DNA of 64,000 bases from Photobacterium malacitanum (GTDB lineage Bacteria > Pseudomonadota > Gammaproteobacteria > Enterobacterales > Vibrionaceae). Of this stretch, positions 56,806 through 64,000 are shown one piece after another. Location: assembly GCF_900185615.1 (NCBI RefSeq), contig NZ_FYAK01000007.1:118362-182361 (forward strand), given 5' to 3'. The notes beneath the pieces were generated by a model. The model saw nothing but the letters and a program-made list of their open reading frames with translations, made no database searches and was not told the origin of the DNA. Both the position numbers and the translations under genes were made by a program. Every line of letters starts with the position of its first letter. Position 1 is the first letter of the stretch.

Positions 56806-58719
56806 ATGGGTAAGATTATTGGTATTGACTTAGGTACAACTAACTCTTGTGTAGCTGTACTTGACGGCGATAAGCCACGTGTAATTGAGAACGCAGAAGG
56901 CGAGCGTACAACAGCATCAGTTGTTGCATACACGCAAGATGGCGAAACGTTAGTTGGTCAACCTGCAAAACGTCAGGCGGTGACAAACCCTGAAAACACA
57001 TTATTCGCTATCAAGCGTCTAATCGGTCGTCGTTTTGAAGACGAAGAAGTTCAGCGTGATATCGAAATCATGCCTTACAAAATTGTTAAGGCTGACAACG
57101 GTGATGCATGGGTAGAAGCGAAAGGCCAAAAAATGGCTGCTCCTCAAGTATCTGCTGAAATCCTAAAGAAAATGAAGAAAACTGCAGAAGACTTCCTGGG
57201 CGAACCAGTAACTGGTGCAGTTATCACAGTTCCTGCATACTTTAACGATGCACAGCGTCAAGCAACGAAAGATGCTGGCCGTATCGCAGGTCTAGATGTT
57301 AAACGTATCATCAACGAACCAACAGCAGCTGCTCTAGCTTACGGTCTAGACAAGCAAGGTGGCGATCGCACTATCGCTGTTTACGACCTTGGTGGTGGTA
57401 CATTTGATATCTCAATCATCGAAATCGATGAAGTTGAAGGCGAGAAAACATTTGAAGTTCTAGCAACTAACGGTGATACACACCTAGGTGGTGAAGACTT
57501 TGATACACGTCTAATCAACTACTTAGCAGACGAGTTCAAGAAAGAGCAAGGTATCGATCTTAAGCAAGATCCACTAGCTATGCAGCGTCTAAAAGAAGCA
57601 GCAGAAAAAGCGAAGATCGAACTATCTTCTGCACAGCAAACTGATGTTAACCTACCTTACATCACAGCTGACGCAACGGGTCCTAAGCACATGAACATCA
57701 AAGTGACACGTGCGAAACTAGAATCTCTAGTTGAAGACCTAGTTCAACGTTCTCTTGAGCCACTAAAAGTAGCGCTTGCTGATGCTGGCCTATCTGTTAG
57801 CGACATCAACGACGTTATCCTAGTTGGTGGTCAAACACGTATGCCTATGGTTCAAGCTAAAGTAACTGAATTCTTTGGTAAAGAGCCACGTAAAGACGTT
57901 AACCCTGATGAAGCTGTTGCTGTAGGTGCTGCTGTTCAAGGTGGTGTACTTGCTGGTGATGTTAAAGACGTTCTACTTCTAGACGTTACTCCACTATCTC
58001 TTGGTATTGAAACCATGGGTGGCGTAATGACTAAGCTTATCGAGAAGAACACAACTATCCCAACAAAAGCGAACCAAGTGTTCTCTACTGCTGAAGATAA
58101 CCAAAGCGCGGTAACTATCCACGTTATTCAAGGTGAGCGTAAGCAAGCAAGCTTTAACAAATCTCTAGGTCAATTCAACCTAGAAGGTATTCAGCCTGCA
58201 CCACGTGGTATGCCACAAATCGAAGTAACGTTTGACCTAGATGCCGACGGTATCCTAAACGTTTCTGCGAAAGACAAGACTACAGGTAAAGAGCAGAAGA
58301 TCACTATTCAAGCGTCTGGTGGCCTAAGCGATGCTGACATCGAGAAGATGGTTCAAGAAGCTGAAGCTAACAAAGAAGCTGATAAGAAGTTTGAAGAGCT
58401 AGTAACTGCGCGTAACCAAGCTGACCAACTTGTTCACGGTACTCGTAAGCAAATTGAAGAAGCGGGTGATGCACTTCCTGCTGATGAGAAAGCAAAAATC
58501 GAAGCTGCTGTTGCTGAACTAGAAGAAGCACGCAAAGGCGAAGATAAAGAAGCAATCGACGCGAAAGTTCAAGCGGTTGTTGCAGCTTCTCAAAAGCTAA
58601 TGGAAATCGCTCAACAGAAAGCACAAGCACAACAAGCTGACGGTGCTGGTGAGCAACAAGCTAAGCAAGACGACGATGTTGTTGATGCTGAGTTTGAAGA
58701 AGTTAAAGACAACAAATAA
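56806..58719 (+). CDS. dnaK: Chaperone DnaK (Hsp70)
   Basis: DnaK is the ATP-driven Hsp70 that folds and protects proteins with DnaJ and GrpE. The 637 residues (E. coli 638) show the three Hsp70 signatures ([14 protein letters not shown] about 4-17; [35 protein letters not shown]), the substrate-binding domain (about 390-510) and a helical lid ending in [16 protein letters not shown]. The start has cggagattgtctg upstream. Confidence 0.98.
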   Translation: MGKIIGIDLGTTNSCVAVLDGDKPRVIENAEGERTTASVVAYTQDGETLVGQPAKRQAVTNPENTLFAIKRLIGRRFEDEEVQRDIEIMPYKIVKADNGDAWVEAKGQKMAAPQVSAEILKKMKKTAEDFLGEPVTGAVITVPAYFNDAQRQATKDAGRIAGLDVKRIINEPTAAALAYGLDKQGGDRTIAVYDLGGGTFDISIIEIDEVEGEKTFEVLATNGDTHLGGEDFDTRLINYLADEFKKEQGIDLKQDPLAMQRLKEAAEKAKIELSSAQQTDVNLPYITADATGPKHMNIKVTRAKLESLVEDLVQRSLEPLKVALADAGLSVSDINDVILVGGQTRMPMVQAKVTEFFGKEPRKDVNPDEAVAVGAAVQGGVLAGDVKDVLLLDVTPLSLGIETMGGVMTKLIEKNTTIPTKANQVFSTAEDNQSAVTIHVIQGERKQASFNKSLGQFNLEGIQPAPRGMPQIEVTFDLDADGILNVSAKDKTTGKEQKITIQASGGLSDADIEKMVQEAEANKEADKKFEELVTARNQADQLVHGTRKQIEEAGDALPADEKAKIEAAVAELEEARKGEDKEAIDAKVQAVVAASQKLMEIAQQKAQAQQADGAGEQQAKQDDDVVDAEFEEVKDNK

Positions 58720-58755
58720 GAACGTTAGCTATTATTAGTTAACATCTTGTTTAAA

Positions 58756-58789
58756 TTACGGGCGTTTGAGGTTACTCTAACGCCCGTAA
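58756..58789 (+). other. Perfect 11-bp hairpin between dnaK and dnaJ
   Basis: ttacgggcgtt pairs with aacgcccgtaa around a 12-base loop; no T run follows. It probably attenuates or stabilises the dnaK part of a dnaK-dnaJ transcript, fitting the higher level of DnaK needed. Confidence 0.6.
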
Positions 58790-58817
58790 CTATATCTAGC
58801 TAGGTGACAATCAAGTT

Positions 58818-59960
58818 ATGTCGAAACGTGATTTATACGAAGTGTTAAGTGTGGCCCGTGACGCAAGTGAGCGTGACATTAAAAAGGCTTATAAGCGCTT
58901 AGCAATGAAGTTCCACCCCGACCGTAACCAGGGTGATGCGGAATCTGCTGAGAAATTCAAAGAAGTGAAATACGCTTATGAAATTCTAACAGACGACCAA
59001 AAACGCGCTGCTTACGATCAATACGGTCATGCAGCCTTTGAACAAGGTGGTATGGGCGGTGGCGGCGGCGGCTTTGGCGGCGGTGCAGACTTCAGTGACA
59101 TCTTTGGTGATGTGTTTGGTGATATCTTTGGTGGTGGCGGTGGTCGTCGTCAACAACGCGCGCAGCGTGGTTCAGATCTTCGCTACAACATGGAACTGAC
59201 GTTGGAAGAAGCTGTTCGCGGTTGTTCGAAAGAAATCCGTGTACCAACATTAGTTGGTTGTGACAGCTGTGATGGTTCAGGCGCTAAAAAAGGTTCATCT
59301 GCAACCACATGTGGTACCTGTCACGGTGCTGGTCAAGTGCAGATGCGTCAAGGCTTCTTTGCTGTTCAGCAGACTTGTCCACACTGTCATGGTCGTGGCC
59401 AAATTATCAAAGATCCATGTGATAAGTGTCATGGCGAAGGCCGTGTAGAAGAAACCAAAACGCTATCAGTTAAAATTCCTGCGGGTGTTGATACTGGCGA
59501 CCGTATTCGCTTAAGTGGCGAAGGCGAAGCTGGAGAACAAGGCGCACCAGCGGGTGACTTGTACGTTCAAGTACATGTTAAAGAACACCACATTTTCCAG
59601 CGCGAAGGCAATAACCTACATTGTGAAGTACCAGTAAGTTTCACAATGGCAGCATTAGGCGGTGAGGTTGAAGTTCCTACCCTTGATGGCCGTGTTAGCT
59701 TGAAAGTACCATCTGAAATGCAAACGGGTCGTATGTTCCGTATGCGTGGTAAAGGTGTTGATTCTGTACGTGGTGGTTTACGCGGTGATCTTATCTGTAA
59801 GTTGGTGGTTGAAACGCCAGTGCATTTAAGCAAGCGTCAAAAAGAACTACTGCAAGAATTAGAAGAAACGTTTGGTGGCAAAGATGCGAGTAAGCACAAG
59901 CCAAAATCAGAAGGTTTCTTTAACGGCGTAAAAAAGTTTTTCGACGACTTAACCAACTAA
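58818..59960 (+). CDS. dnaJ: Chaperone DnaJ (Hsp40)
   Basis: DnaJ delivers substrates to DnaK and stimulates its ATPase. The 380 residues contain the J domain with HPD ([10 protein letters not shown], about 31-40), a Gly/Phe-rich linker (about 75-115), four CxxCxGxG zinc motifs ([32 protein letters not shown], about 148-215) and the C-terminal substrate domain. All zinc ligands are present. Confidence 0.98.
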   Translation: MSKRDLYEVLSVARDASERDIKKAYKRLAMKFHPDRNQGDAESAEKFKEVKYAYEILTDDQKRAAYDQYGHAAFEQGGMGGGGGGFGGGADFSDIFGDVFGDIFGGGGGRRQQRAQRGSDLRYNMELTLEEAVRGCSKEIRVPTLVGCDSCDGSGAKKGSSATTCGTCHGAGQVQMRQGFFAVQQTCPHCHGRGQIIKDPCDKCHGEGRVEETKTLSVKIPAGVDTGDRIRLSGEGEAGEQGAPAGDLYVQVHVKEHHIFQREGNNLHCEVPVSFTMAALGGEVEVPTLDGRVSLKVPSEMQTGRMFRMRGKGVDSVRGGLRGDLICKLVVETPVHLSKRQKELLQELEETFGGKDASKHKPKSEGFFNGVKKFFDDLTN

Positions 59961-59982
59961 TTCGTCGTAAATAAGAATAAAT

Positions 59983-60021
59983 AAAAACCGCTATTAGTGA
60001 ATGCTGATAGCGGTTTTTTTG
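59983..60021 (+). terminator. dnaJ Rho-independent terminator
   Basis: The stem aaccgctat / atagcggtt is followed by a run of T, 25 bases after dnaJ. Confidence 0.88.
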
Positions 60022-60138
60022 TGACTCTTATTAGTGCCAGAATAATGCAGGTTATTATTCGTCATCTCGGAAGAGAGGTACGAGCTATCCGTGATCTACT
60101 TATCACGCGTTTGAACATAAAAGAAGTCAGTGAAAATA

Positions 60139-60534
60139 TTACCAACAACCTTCAGGCAAGCCTTTACTGGTTTGATCTAGCTTTAGCTCAGAACACTCAT
60201 CAGATGCTTGTACTGTTTTTGGGGTTGCTGTAATGGTGTATGCTGTGTCAGACGCGCTAATCTTATAGCTATAGCGCTCATCATTTGCGCAACTACCACA
60301 AAGGTCCGTTCTAATTTCAGAATTCGTATGACCATCAAAAGCTAAATAATCTTTTCCGCCTGTGCGTTGATCTTCCATTGCTAGTTGGATCATCATCAAA
60401 TCCCCCATCGCCTGAGTACGGTGCCCCTTCAATACATGATCCTGATATGAAGGATAAGCAATCGCAGTTAATACCCCAATGATAGCCACCGCAATCAACA
60501 TTTCGATCAGCGTCACGCCTTTTTGTTTAATCAT
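60139..60534 (-). CDS. pilE: Type IV minor pilin PilE-like
   Basis: This is a prepilin of 131 residues with a short basic leader and the class III signal KGVTLIEMLIAVAIIGVLTA (cut before Val 7 or nearby), followed by the alpha-1 helix to AYPSYQDHV, the PilE pattern. The C-terminal part has paired cysteines (CGSC about 90; DEC and GCW near the end) as in minor pilins with a D-loop. It is opposite in direction to the fimT-pilW-pilX-pilV genes and 134 bases from them. Pilus use (twitching, uptake, attachment) is not readable. Confidence 0.85.
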   Translation of the reverse strand: MIKQKGVTLIEMLIAVAIIGVLTAIAYPSYQDHVLKGHRTQAMGDLMMIQLAMEDQRTGGKDYLAFDGHTNSEIRTDLCGSCANDERYSYKISASDTAYTITATPKTVQASDECSELKLDQTSKGLPEGCW

Positions 60535-60668
60535 CTTCCGTAATCTCTTAAATATTCGAGTTGACTCGATAACTGATTGATATCCTAACGGTGCTATTTT
60601 GCGGTGGTGATAAACTCTCGATCAAGTTGTTCTTAGGGATTGGAATGACGTTTATAGGGATTTGGGGA

Positions 60669-61205
60669 ATGGCTCGCGAAATTACCACGCATTTTCATCA
60701 CATACATCGTCATGGTGACCGTCAGCGGGGATTTACGCTGTTGGAATTGGTGTTCACGGTAGTGATCATGGGCATTCTTGTTGCTATGGCAGCCCCAAGT
60801 TTTAATAACTTAATTGAATCTAATAAAGTTAAACGCTTGGCGACAGAAATCGAATGGCTATTGGTGCAAGCCAAATCCGAAGCGGTGATGCGTGGGGAAA
60901 ATATTCAGGTAGTGATAGATAATGCAGGAACGCCGACGTGGTCGATAACATCAAAAACAACATCTGGTGCGGTTACGTTAGCAGAAGTCTCTAGTGAAAA
61001 CTTTTCAAATATTGAATTAAATAAAACATTTACATCAGCAATAGTGGTATTTAATAAATTAAATGGCAAACCTAATTTTTCTGGTGGGTATCAATTTAAT
61101 ATACCAACAAAAGATAAAGTTAAAGTAGCAGTCAACACTATGACTGGGCGTATTTATTCTTGTGGTGTTGATGGAGCAATTTATGGCTATAAAGAATGCT
61201 ACTAG
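60669..61205 (+). CDS. fimT: FimT/GspH-family minor pseudopilin
   Basis: This is a minor pilin with prepilin signal RGFTLLELVFTVVIMGILVA after a long His-rich leader (about 21 residues), then AKSEAVMRGENIQVV and the complete C-terminal region missing from the copy at 43502. ATG 60669 is chosen because taggga lies 8 bases upstream; ATG 60645 is an alternative, giving 8 more residues. It overlaps pilW by 23 bases. It probably primes pilus assembly with the other minor pilins. Confidence 0.82.
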   Translation: MAREITTHFHHIHRHGDRQRGFTLLELVFTVVIMGILVAMAAPSFNNLIESNKVKRLATEIEWLLVQAKSEAVMRGENIQVVIDNAGTPTWSITSKTTSGAVTLAEVSSENFSNIELNKTFTSAIVVFNKLNGKPNFSGGYQFNIPTKDKVKVAVNTMTGRIYSCGVDGAIYGYKECY

Positions 61206-61812
61206 GCATAAAGGCTTTTCATTAATTGAATTACTTATTGCTTCATCGGTTGGTCTTATTGCAATAGGCGTTGTTGGCTCAGTATTTTTATCAGGATATA
61301 AATCCGCGAATCAACGATCTTTAGAGTTGTTATTACAACAAGATGTTAATGATGCTTTGTCATTATTAAAGCAAGATATTTTAAGAGCAGGGTATCAATC
61401 AGGCGCATCCTCTAGTTATATCGTAAGCGGTGCTACGGATATTGTTACGTTAAGTGGATCAGGCTCTGATGAACAATGTATTAGTTATGCTTACCATGAT
61501 GGTAGTGTCCAGCATCTACGATCTTTTTACAGCAAAGATGGAACAGATTCATCTAGCGTTCCAGTTAAAAATCTAAAGTTTTATAGCACAACGGTTGCAG
61601 GAAAAAATATGTCTGATGTTTGTAAAAATGGTCAGTCTGTTCTTGATCAAAATCAGATAGAAGTTAAGGAATTTAGCATTGTTGAACAGCCTTTATCTTC
61701 AGCTAGTGCAACCAGTAAATTACTCACTATTAGATTAGCTGCTAGCTTACGTGCTACTCCATCAATTAGTACCGCTAAGTCGATTCAGATTAAAACAAGG
61801 AATTGGCAATAA
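61183..61812 (+). CDS. pilW: PilW-family minor pilin
   Basis: This 209-residue prepilin has the signal KGFSLIELLIASSVGLIAIG after a short leader, and the PilW-typical AGYQSG after the first helix (LLKQDILRAGYQSG, about 63-76). It starts at ATG 61183 with ggag 8 bases upstream, overlapping fimT. It ends in TAATG shared with the next gene. Confidence 0.85.
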   Translation: MAIKNATRHKGFSLIELLIASSVGLIAIGVVGSVFLSGYKSANQRSLELLLQQDVNDALSLLKQDILRAGYQSGASSSYIVSGATDIVTLSGSGSDEQCISYAYHDGSVQHLRSFYSKDGTDSSSVPVKNLKFYSTTVAGKNMSDVCKNGQSVLDQNQIEVKEFSIVEQPLSSASATSKLLTIRLAASLRATPSISTAKSIQIKTRNWQ

Positions 61813-63101
61813 TGAATAGACATCAACAGTCAGGGATGACGACATTATTAATTACCAGCATGTTATTAATAGTAGCGCTGTTATTTTCATTAGCTTCATA
61901 TAAAAATTTATTTTATCAGATTAAGCGTACCCAAAATGAAGTCTTAGCCAGACAAGCACACTGGGCTGCTGAAGGTGGGTTGGAGTGTGGGTTTGCGGAG
62001 ATAAGCAATAAATCTGATGTAAATACGAGTTTAGATAAATGTAAAACAGTGATTGATGGACTGCCATTAACATTAAATATTGATACTAATGATGGAAAAT
62101 CGTTGTTGACTTCAGAAACAAGTAATAAGCATAAGAAAATAGTAAAAACAATCGTTGCTGGTGGAACAAGGAGTAGCGGAGTAATTAAAAGTTCTGCTGA
62201 TTTGTATTTTAATGGAGATTATAGATTTTTTCCTGATCCTGGTAATTTTCGTAATGCAAATAAATGGGATTGTGTCTTATTAAGATACCGTAACAATGTA
62301 TTTATTCATGATGATGGCAATTTGAATACTGGTTTTGGTAGCAATGATTTAAGCTTTACATCACCGCCTTATTTAGACTTTTTTAAAGACAGTAATGATC
62401 ATAAATGCTCTTCTAGTGTGGATGCTAACTATCGAACACCATTAGCATCAAATTATCCATCAAAGTTTGAATCAGACATACAGAAAGAATCTATGATGGA
62501 TCTATTTAAGGAAACTTTCGGTGTTGCTCGTGATGATTGGATGTCAGTCAGAAGTCGCCCTGAATTTGTGGAAGTTGATCCAACCGATGGTTGTGGAAAG
62601 AAAATAGCAGAAGTGGTTAAAGAAGATAAACGTCATGTATGGGTTAATGGTAGCTGTATTTTAGATAGTGTCGGCCTTAATTTATTGCAAGACAAAGCCT
62701 CGAGCTTAAAAGGTTTATTTATACTTGTGCATAACGGTATCTTTTCTTTTAATGGCGCTAAAAAATTAAATGCATTGGTTTACCATTTTAATAATGATTA
62801 TGACCCTGTCATTAACGGTGAAAATATCTGGAACTCTACCTTAGAAAAAGACAAAGTTTTAAAAGATGATATGTATCAGCCAACGGAAGGGGAATTAACT
62901 GTTGATGAAATAAAGAATAAAGTTGTTTTTTATATGTATGGTTCTTTTTTACCTTCTGGCGGGTTTATTTTAGATACACCTGAATATGTAAGTTATTTTA
63001 ATGCGTCAGGTAATTTTGCTTTTGATGGTGAATTAATTACTGATTTATTGGCCCCATTTGGTAAACCTCGTTGGCAACAAGGATCTTGGCATGACTTCTA
63101 A
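61812..63101 (+). CDS. PilX-like pilus assembly protein
   Basis: This 429-residue protein has an N-terminal hydrophobic helix (GMTTLLITSMLLIVALLFSLASY, about 9-31) and AAEGGLECGFAEI, as in PilX-type proteins, which lack a classic prepilin glycine-phenylalanine signal but have SGMTT. The rest is unassigned and much longer than usual PilX (about 200), so the C-terminal 250 residues may be an extra extracellular domain. The ATG overlaps the pilW stop by one base (TAATG). Confidence 0.75.
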   Translation: MNRHQQSGMTTLLITSMLLIVALLFSLASYKNLFYQIKRTQNEVLARQAHWAAEGGLECGFAEISNKSDVNTSLDKCKTVIDGLPLTLNIDTNDGKSLLTSETSNKHKKIVKTIVAGGTRSSGVIKSSADLYFNGDYRFFPDPGNFRNANKWDCVLLRYRNNVFIHDDGNLNTGFGSNDLSFTSPPYLDFFKDSNDHKCSSSVDANYRTPLASNYPSKFESDIQKESMMDLFKETFGVARDDWMSVRSRPEFVEVDPTDGCGKKIAEVVKEDKRHVWVNGSCILDSVGLNLLQDKASSLKGLFILVHNGIFSFNGAKKLNALVYHFNNDYDPVINGENIWNSTLEKDKVLKDDMYQPTEGELTVDEIKNKVVFYMYGSFLPSGGFILDTPEYVSYFNASGNFAFDGELITDLLAPFGKPRWQQGSWHDF

Positions 63102-63522
63102 TATCAAAACAATAACAGGCTTTAGTTTATTAGAAGTGGTGATTGCCCTTGGGGTGCTTTCTGTTGGCGTATTAGGTTTAGTTAAAATGCAGGCCTATAT
63201 GGAACTAAAAGCAGAAAACGCATTAAAGACTCTAGATGCACTTCATATAGCAGAAGCGCAGATGGAGTATTACCAAACTCGCGCTAGTCATGTTAGTGGG
63301 GCAACAGGGTTGATTTCTTTTGTAAGCATGGCTGAATCTACTTATTGTTTGCAATCGATGGTGAGCGGTAGTGGTTACACACTGACTTGTGATGCCAATA
63401 CCTTATCGTTATCAGATGCACTGCGAACTATTAATGTTAGTGTCAGTTGGGCCGATCGCCGTGGTGTCTCGCAGGCGGTATCTCTCAAAACCGCGATTTC
63501 TAAATACAGTGAATTTGATTAA
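63091..63522 (+). CDS. pilV: PilV-family minor pilin
   Basis: This 143-residue prepilin has the signal TGFSLLEVVIALGVLSVGVLG (about 8-28) and the PilV-typical GVLGLVKMQ that follows. ATG 63091 has aagga upstream and overlaps the preceding gene by 11 bases, so the four genes form one translationally coupled operon. Two Cys (YCLQS and TCDAN) could form a disulfide. Confidence 0.83.
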   Translation: MTSNIKTITGFSLLEVVIALGVLSVGVLGLVKMQAYMELKAENALKTLDALHIAEAQMEYYQTRASHVSGATGLISFVSMAESTYCLQSMVSGSGYTLTCDANTLSLSDALRTINVSVSWADRRGVSQAVSLKTAISKYSEFD

Positions 63523-63617
63523 ACAACGGCTATCATCGTTAAAAAGACACAAATTAAGCCAAATTAAATCATTTTGAACAAATAATGTTCAAACGATTTT
63601 TTTTTATCAAAAAACTA

Positions 63618-63645
63618 TTGTCAGCCAATAAAATCTCCCTATAAT
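63618..63645 (+). promoter_or_regulatory. rRNA operon promoter (P1-like)
   Basis: TTGTCA (63618-63623), 16 bases, TATAAT (63640-63645), then a GC-rich discriminator (gcgacc) typical of stringently controlled promoters. An A/T-rich stretch upstream (63590-63616) could be an UP element. Confidence 0.85.
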
Positions 63646-63695
63646 GCGACCTCACTGACACGGACAACGGCGCAAGCGGTTACCGAAATCAGTAT

Positions 63696-63707
63696 TGTTC
63701 TTTAACA
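63696..63707 (+). promoter_or_regulatory. rRNA antitermination boxA
   Basis: tgttctttaaca matches the boxA element TGCTCTTTAACA with one change, in the leader between promoter and 16S gene; it recruits Nus factors in rrn operons. Confidence 0.85.
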
Positions 63708-63913
63708 ATTTGACCATGCAATCTGTGTGGGCACTCGTTGAATAGTTAAGTCGAAAGATTTATCAATGAACTGAGTGACCAATACAAATAACTACGGTTA
63801 TTTGGCACAGTCAATTTATTATCGTTCTGTTGGAACGATAATAGCTTTAAAATTACTAAGGTAGTTTTGAAGTCAGTATTCATTGAGCCGTTTCGAAAGA
63901 AACAACAAAACTT

Positions 63914-64000
63914 TAATTGAAGAGTTTGATCATGGCTCAGATTGAACGCTGGCGGCAGGCCTAACACATGCAAGTCGAGCGGTAACAGATTGATAGCTTG
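63914..64000 (+). rRNA. 16S ribosomal RNA, first 87 bases (continues beyond window)
   Basis: From about 63914 the sequence reads as the 16S 5' end: attgaagagtttgatcatgg, then ctcagattgaacgctggcgg and caggcctaacacatgcaagt. The gene is cut by the window end. The start is set by alignment to the E. coli 16S 5' end, so it is accurate to a few bases. Confidence 0.97.

Overview
The window looks like chromosomal DNA of a marine gammaproteobacterium of the Vibrionaceae, most likely Photobacterium or a close relative. The evidence is gene order: infB-rbfA-truB-rpsO-pnp-nlpI; nupC-deoC-deoA-deoB-deoD-ytjB-serB-plzC-radA; smpB-ssrA; grpE-dnaK-dnaJ; and a minor-pilin cluster ahead of an rrn operon. Protein lengths and a moderate-to-low GC content also fit. 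The genus is inferred; no database search was possible.

Layout. 1-6507: translation and RNA-decay genes (infB 3' end, rbfA, truB, rpsO, pnp, nlpI). 6561-12125: a 7-bp minisatellite of about 36 copies, then the oxygen-independent ubiquinone genes ubiV, ubiU and ubiT plus yhbS, with a PAS-GGDEF-EAL gene lying between ubiU and ubiT. 12328-17081: gldA, holD-rimI, prfC and a TatD-type hydrolase. 17298-23668: nucleoside uptake and deoxynucleoside catabolism (nupC, deoC, deoA, deoB, deoD), with a perfect CRP site ahead of nupC and a structured 620-base gap ahead of deoC. 23778-34809: ytjB, serB, a double-PilZ protein (PlzC), radA, an M23 peptidase, ettA and slt. 34971-42555: a TupA-like ATP-grasp gene apparently inserted between slt and trpR, then trpR, yjjX, an XRE/S24-like regulator, ahpF, ahpC and an iron-type alcohol dehydrogenase.

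42830-50520 is the accessory region. It holds a small exported protein, a 30-bp palindromic tandem array, a 3'-truncated FimT-like pilin gene, a very AT-rich two-gene cassette (a TIR-like domain protein with a winged helix, and a large P-loop ATPase), a truncated serine recombinase, two unknown exported proteins, and a truncated P4-type integrase beside ssrA (tmRNA), a classic island attachment site. The two-gene cassette is the best candidate for a little-described defence system.

50522-64000 returns to core genome: ssrA and smpB, ratA-ratB facing bamE, recN with two LexA boxes, nadK, grpE-dnaK-dnaJ with sigma-32 promoters, a type IV minor pilin cluster (pilE facing fimT-pilW-pilX-pilV), and the promoter, boxA and first 87 bases of a 16S rRNA gene.
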